A program made the translations under genes and the position numbers. A stretch of 43,238 nt of DNA from a candidate division WOR-1 bacterium RIFCSPLOWO2_02_FULL_46_20 (lineage in GTDB: Bacteria; Margulisbacteria; WOR-1; O2-12-FULL-45-9), in assembly GCA_001771365.1 (NCBI GenBank), contig METP01000059.1:1-43238 (forward strand). The letters are read 5' to 3'. Below, piece after piece: positions 41,697 through 43,238 of this stretch. The notes below the pieces were generated by a model. The model did no database searches. It saw only the letters and a program-made list of their open reading frames with translations, and had not been told where the DNA came from. Position 1 is the first letter of the stretch. Each line of letters opens with the position of its first letter.

Positions 41697-41829
41697 AAGC
41701 AGAAATGATTTGGAAAATTGGCGGCGGAACAGGCGTGGTTAGGACACGATAGATAGATAGCAACTTACTTACTTGCTTGCTTCTATAAGATTAGTGCCAA
41801 TCAATGTCGGCTCCTTTATTTATAAATAA
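41697..41829. repeat. Gap with two tetranucleotide repeats
   Basis: Non-coding gap containing GATAGATAGATAG (41748-41760) and (ACTT)3(GCTT)2 (41763-41782) almost side by side. No promoter or RNA gene recognised. Confidence 0.55.
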
Positions 41830-42129
41830 TTATACAACCGCGTGCGCCGGAAGTTTGATGTGCTCATCTAACTTCCGGTCAATTATATTTACTTTGTCGG
41901 ACACAAACGTTACTTTGTCATCCACTAATTTTATTTGTTCTTTAACTTCTTCAAATCCTCTTTGCATTTCACTTCTTATTACCGCATGCCCTTCCGCGAC
42001 TGCTTTTACATCCGAAGCAACCTGCTCCAGCACGACGCCTTGTTTTTGAATTAAATCATAGTGTTTCTGCTGGCCTTCCTCCAACGAACTGATTTTTTCT
42101 AATACTTGATCTATTTTTGCTTTAGCCAT
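41830..42129 (-). CDS. Small coiled-coil protein
   Basis: 99 residues, starting MAKAKIDQVLEKISSLEEGQ. Heptad pattern through most of its length, for example VRSEMQRGFEEVKEQIKLVD-like and DDKVTFVSDKVNIIDRKLDE repeats. GAGGGG lies five bases before the ATG. Similar small coiled-coil proteins are common in candidate phyla near mobile DNA; no function can be given. Its intact start and full frame make it the only apparently whole gene in this end region. Confidence 0.7.
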   Translation of the reverse strand: MAKAKIDQVLEKISSLEEGQQKHYDLIQKQGVVLEQVASDVKAVAEGHAVIRSEMQRGFEEVKEQIKLVDDKVTFVSDKVNIIDRKLDEHIKLPAHAVV

Positions 42130-42189
42130 TTATACCCCTCTTAAATATCCACAAGTAAATTATATAGCTCTGGCTTATGTAACGCAAGC

Positions 42190-42298
42190 ACAATCTTTTT
42201 AGCCCCCTGATATAATTGGACTAACTGGAAAGAGAGGGTTTGATGAAGGGGGGTTGGAAATGACGCACAGGAAATGGACGGGGGAAGAAAAAATGGAT
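42190..42298 (+). mobile_element. IS3-like left end with OrfA N-terminal fragment
   Basis: ATG 42260 begins MTHRKWTGEEK, similar to the 'RRKWTPEEKLAIVLEGL' start of IS3-family OrfA, and is cut at about 42298 where the opposite-strand hsdR fragment begins (KNVY). The 70 bases upstream may be the IS left end. Fragment short, so assignment is tentative. Confidence 0.4.
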
Positions 42299-42670
42299 GT
42301 ACACATTTTTGACCGTTCCGTCGTCGCGCGTAAGGTTCTTTACGTAATCCTCCTGAATAGTCGCTGTTTTTTCTGCAATCCCTTGATTTGGGTTGGCAAG
42401 TTCGCTAACAAAGAAATGCTCCCACTCGGCATCACTAAACGCAAATTCATTTAGCTTCTCCAGTTGCTTGCGCAAGTTGGAAACCAGATCAGCTTCGGAG
42501 GTGATGGCGAGGTGCTCATAGGCTTGGCGTTCAAGCTGTTCGATAAATGCCCGCTCCAGCTCTGCTTCACTTTGATAGTGTGCGACACGCCTTGCGTCTG
42601 GCGTATATTCCGCCACGACGGTGCTTGGCGGATTTTCCGCAACTAGATTGTACTTGTTATTAATTGGCAT
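42221..42670 (-). pseudogene. hsdR N-terminal fragment (type I restriction subunit)
   Basis: The frame starts MPINNKYNLVAENPPSTVVA, then YQSEAELERAFIEQLERQAY, EHLAITSEADLVSNLRKQLE, NEFAFSDAEWEHFFVSELAN, PNQGIAEKTATIQEDYVKNL and RDDGTVKNVY, the usual N-terminus of HsdR. After KNVY (about base 42299) the sequence is foreign. The nuclease and helicase domains are gone, so it cannot restrict DNA. Confidence 0.87.
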
Positions 42671-43094
42671 AGGCGTTAAAAGTTAAAAGCTTGCCTCGGT
42701 AGTATTCATACTGAGACCTACGGGCCTTAAGCTCCGCAGGCAAGCCAATTGAGATATCGCCCACAAGCGCATCCAATTTATTAAGAACAGAAACAATTCT
42801 GTCTTGTTCCTTGACTTCAGGTATAGGAATTTCATATTTCATGATCGCCTTTTTATCTCCCCGAGGCATTTTTGCGCCTTTCGCTGAATTTTCAATATTA
42901 CGAAAAACATTGACAAGTGTTTCGTTGAGGTTAGCATCGTTGCGGGCGTTTTTGCGGACATTGATAAAAAGTTCACTTGGTAAAACATAGAAACCCTTTT
43001 CTTTTACTGTATCGGCTCGACCAAACTCGGCTTTTTTATTGGAAAGCATACTGTAGTCAAAATCTTTCTTTCCTGCACGCCGCTCATCAGCGTT
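42660..43094 (-). pseudogene. Chimeric HsdM-HsdS fragment (type I modification/specificity)
   Basis: The frame is open from 43094, upstream of the track's ATG at 43049. The first part (RRAGKKDFDYS, FGRADTVKEKGFYVLPSELF and INVRKNARNDANLNETLVNV, FRNIENSAKG) is internal HsdM sequence; the second (AKMPRGDKKAIMKYEIPIPE, VKEQDRIVSVLNKLDALVGD and ISIGLPAELKARRSQYEYYR) is the C-terminal part of HsdS. The methylase catalytic NPPY region and the DNA-recognition domains are missing. An internal deletion seems to have joined the two genes in frame. The stop overlaps the hsdR fragment start. Confidence 0.85.
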
Positions 43095-43142
43095 TTAGAG
43101 TAGCATATATCCCAACCGCAACAGTCACGCCAGTTAATACTT

Positions 43143-43238
43143 TGGGACTGCTGAAAAACCCCTCTGAAAGTGGTCAAAAATATGAGAAAATAAAGCAACA
43201 CAATATGGAGGTGTTGTTTTATGATCAAAAAAGACATG
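43143..43238 (+). mobile_element. Insertion-sequence left end and start of a transposase, cut by window
   Basis: GGGACTGCTGAAAAACCCC at 43144 resembles an IS terminal repeat. GGAGG then lies nine bases before ATG 43221, which begins MIKKDM at the very edge. Position directly upstream of the hsdM fragment suggests it is what broke that gene. Family cannot be told from six codons. Confidence 0.45.

Noticed and set aside
42221-43094. Working type I restriction-modification system
   Set aside because: hsdR, hsdM and hsdS are all truncated or fused, with catalytic regions missing.
1-43238. tRNA or rRNA genes
   Set aside because: No cloverleaf with GGTTCRANTC-type T-arm or rRNA signature was found by eye; a tRNAscan/Infernal run would be decisive.

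Overview
The window looks like a chromosomal contig of an uncultured diderm bacterium, probably from the Margulisbacteria / Saganbacteria (WOR-1) group near Cyanobacteria. This is inference: there is no rRNA gene here and no search was run. It rests on the gene mix: a DUF3084 protein next to a YqgF-like nuclease, a yggS-sepF-proC-yggT division cluster, two-subunit glycyl-tRNA synthetase, an LPS export set (LptB, two LptF/G permeases, LptD), Lnt, and a PorV-like barrel beside a FlgD-like sorting domain. No tRNA, rRNA, CRISPR or replication origin was recognised.

Layout. 1-1.4 kb: an edge-truncated unknown gene missing from the ORF track (minus strand, 1-614), then a transposase fragment joined to the 3' end of an RNase Y gene. 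1.4-2.6 kb: an M20 peptidase. 8.5-2.6 kb (minus): efp-accB-ubiA-DUF362-recJ-purD, almost all coupled by overlapping stop/start codons. 8.7-10.7 kb: a palindromic repeat, an unknown protein and a divergent Ser/Thr kinase. 10.9-12.5 kb (plus): plsY-gpsA. 19.2-12.5 kb (minus): glyQ-glyS-anchored protein-GT-C-like membrane protein-GT2. 19.2-24.6 kb (plus): fmdB-like, a putative toxin-antitoxin pair, trpD, lptB, lptF, DUF3084, yqgF-like. 34.0-24.6 kb (minus): holB-ricT-rpsU-lptG-TPR-lptD-lipoprotein-lnt, converging on the previous operon with a 27-bp overlap. 39.9-34.1 kb (minus): yggS-sepF-proC-yggT-pfkB-class II aldolase-relA. 39.9-41.2 kb (plus): a sorting-domain mini-protein and a PorV-like porin. 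41.2-43.2 kb: a graveyard of insertion-sequence ends and broken PAS, hsdR and hsdM/hsdS fragments.

The main novelty candidate is architectural. At seven transcription-unit heads (efp, plsY, glyQ, fmdB-like, holB, yggS, sorting-domain gene) a sigma70-like -10 box lies only 6-10 nt before the start codon, which predicts leaderless or nearly leaderless mRNAs, while many internal genes carry Shine-Dalgarno sequences or coupled starts. Two of these heads are divergent pairs whose -10 boxes overlap or abut. The second theme is palindromic repeats inside or at the edge of essential envelope and translation genes: a 113-bp element at the lptD signal peptide with an inverted near-identical copy upstream of efp, a double hairpin in glyS and a hairpin in lnt. 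EF-P also lacks the usual PGKG loop.

Genes at the accessory ends (unknown left gene, M20 peptidase, kinase) do not follow the leaderless pattern, consistent with a different history.
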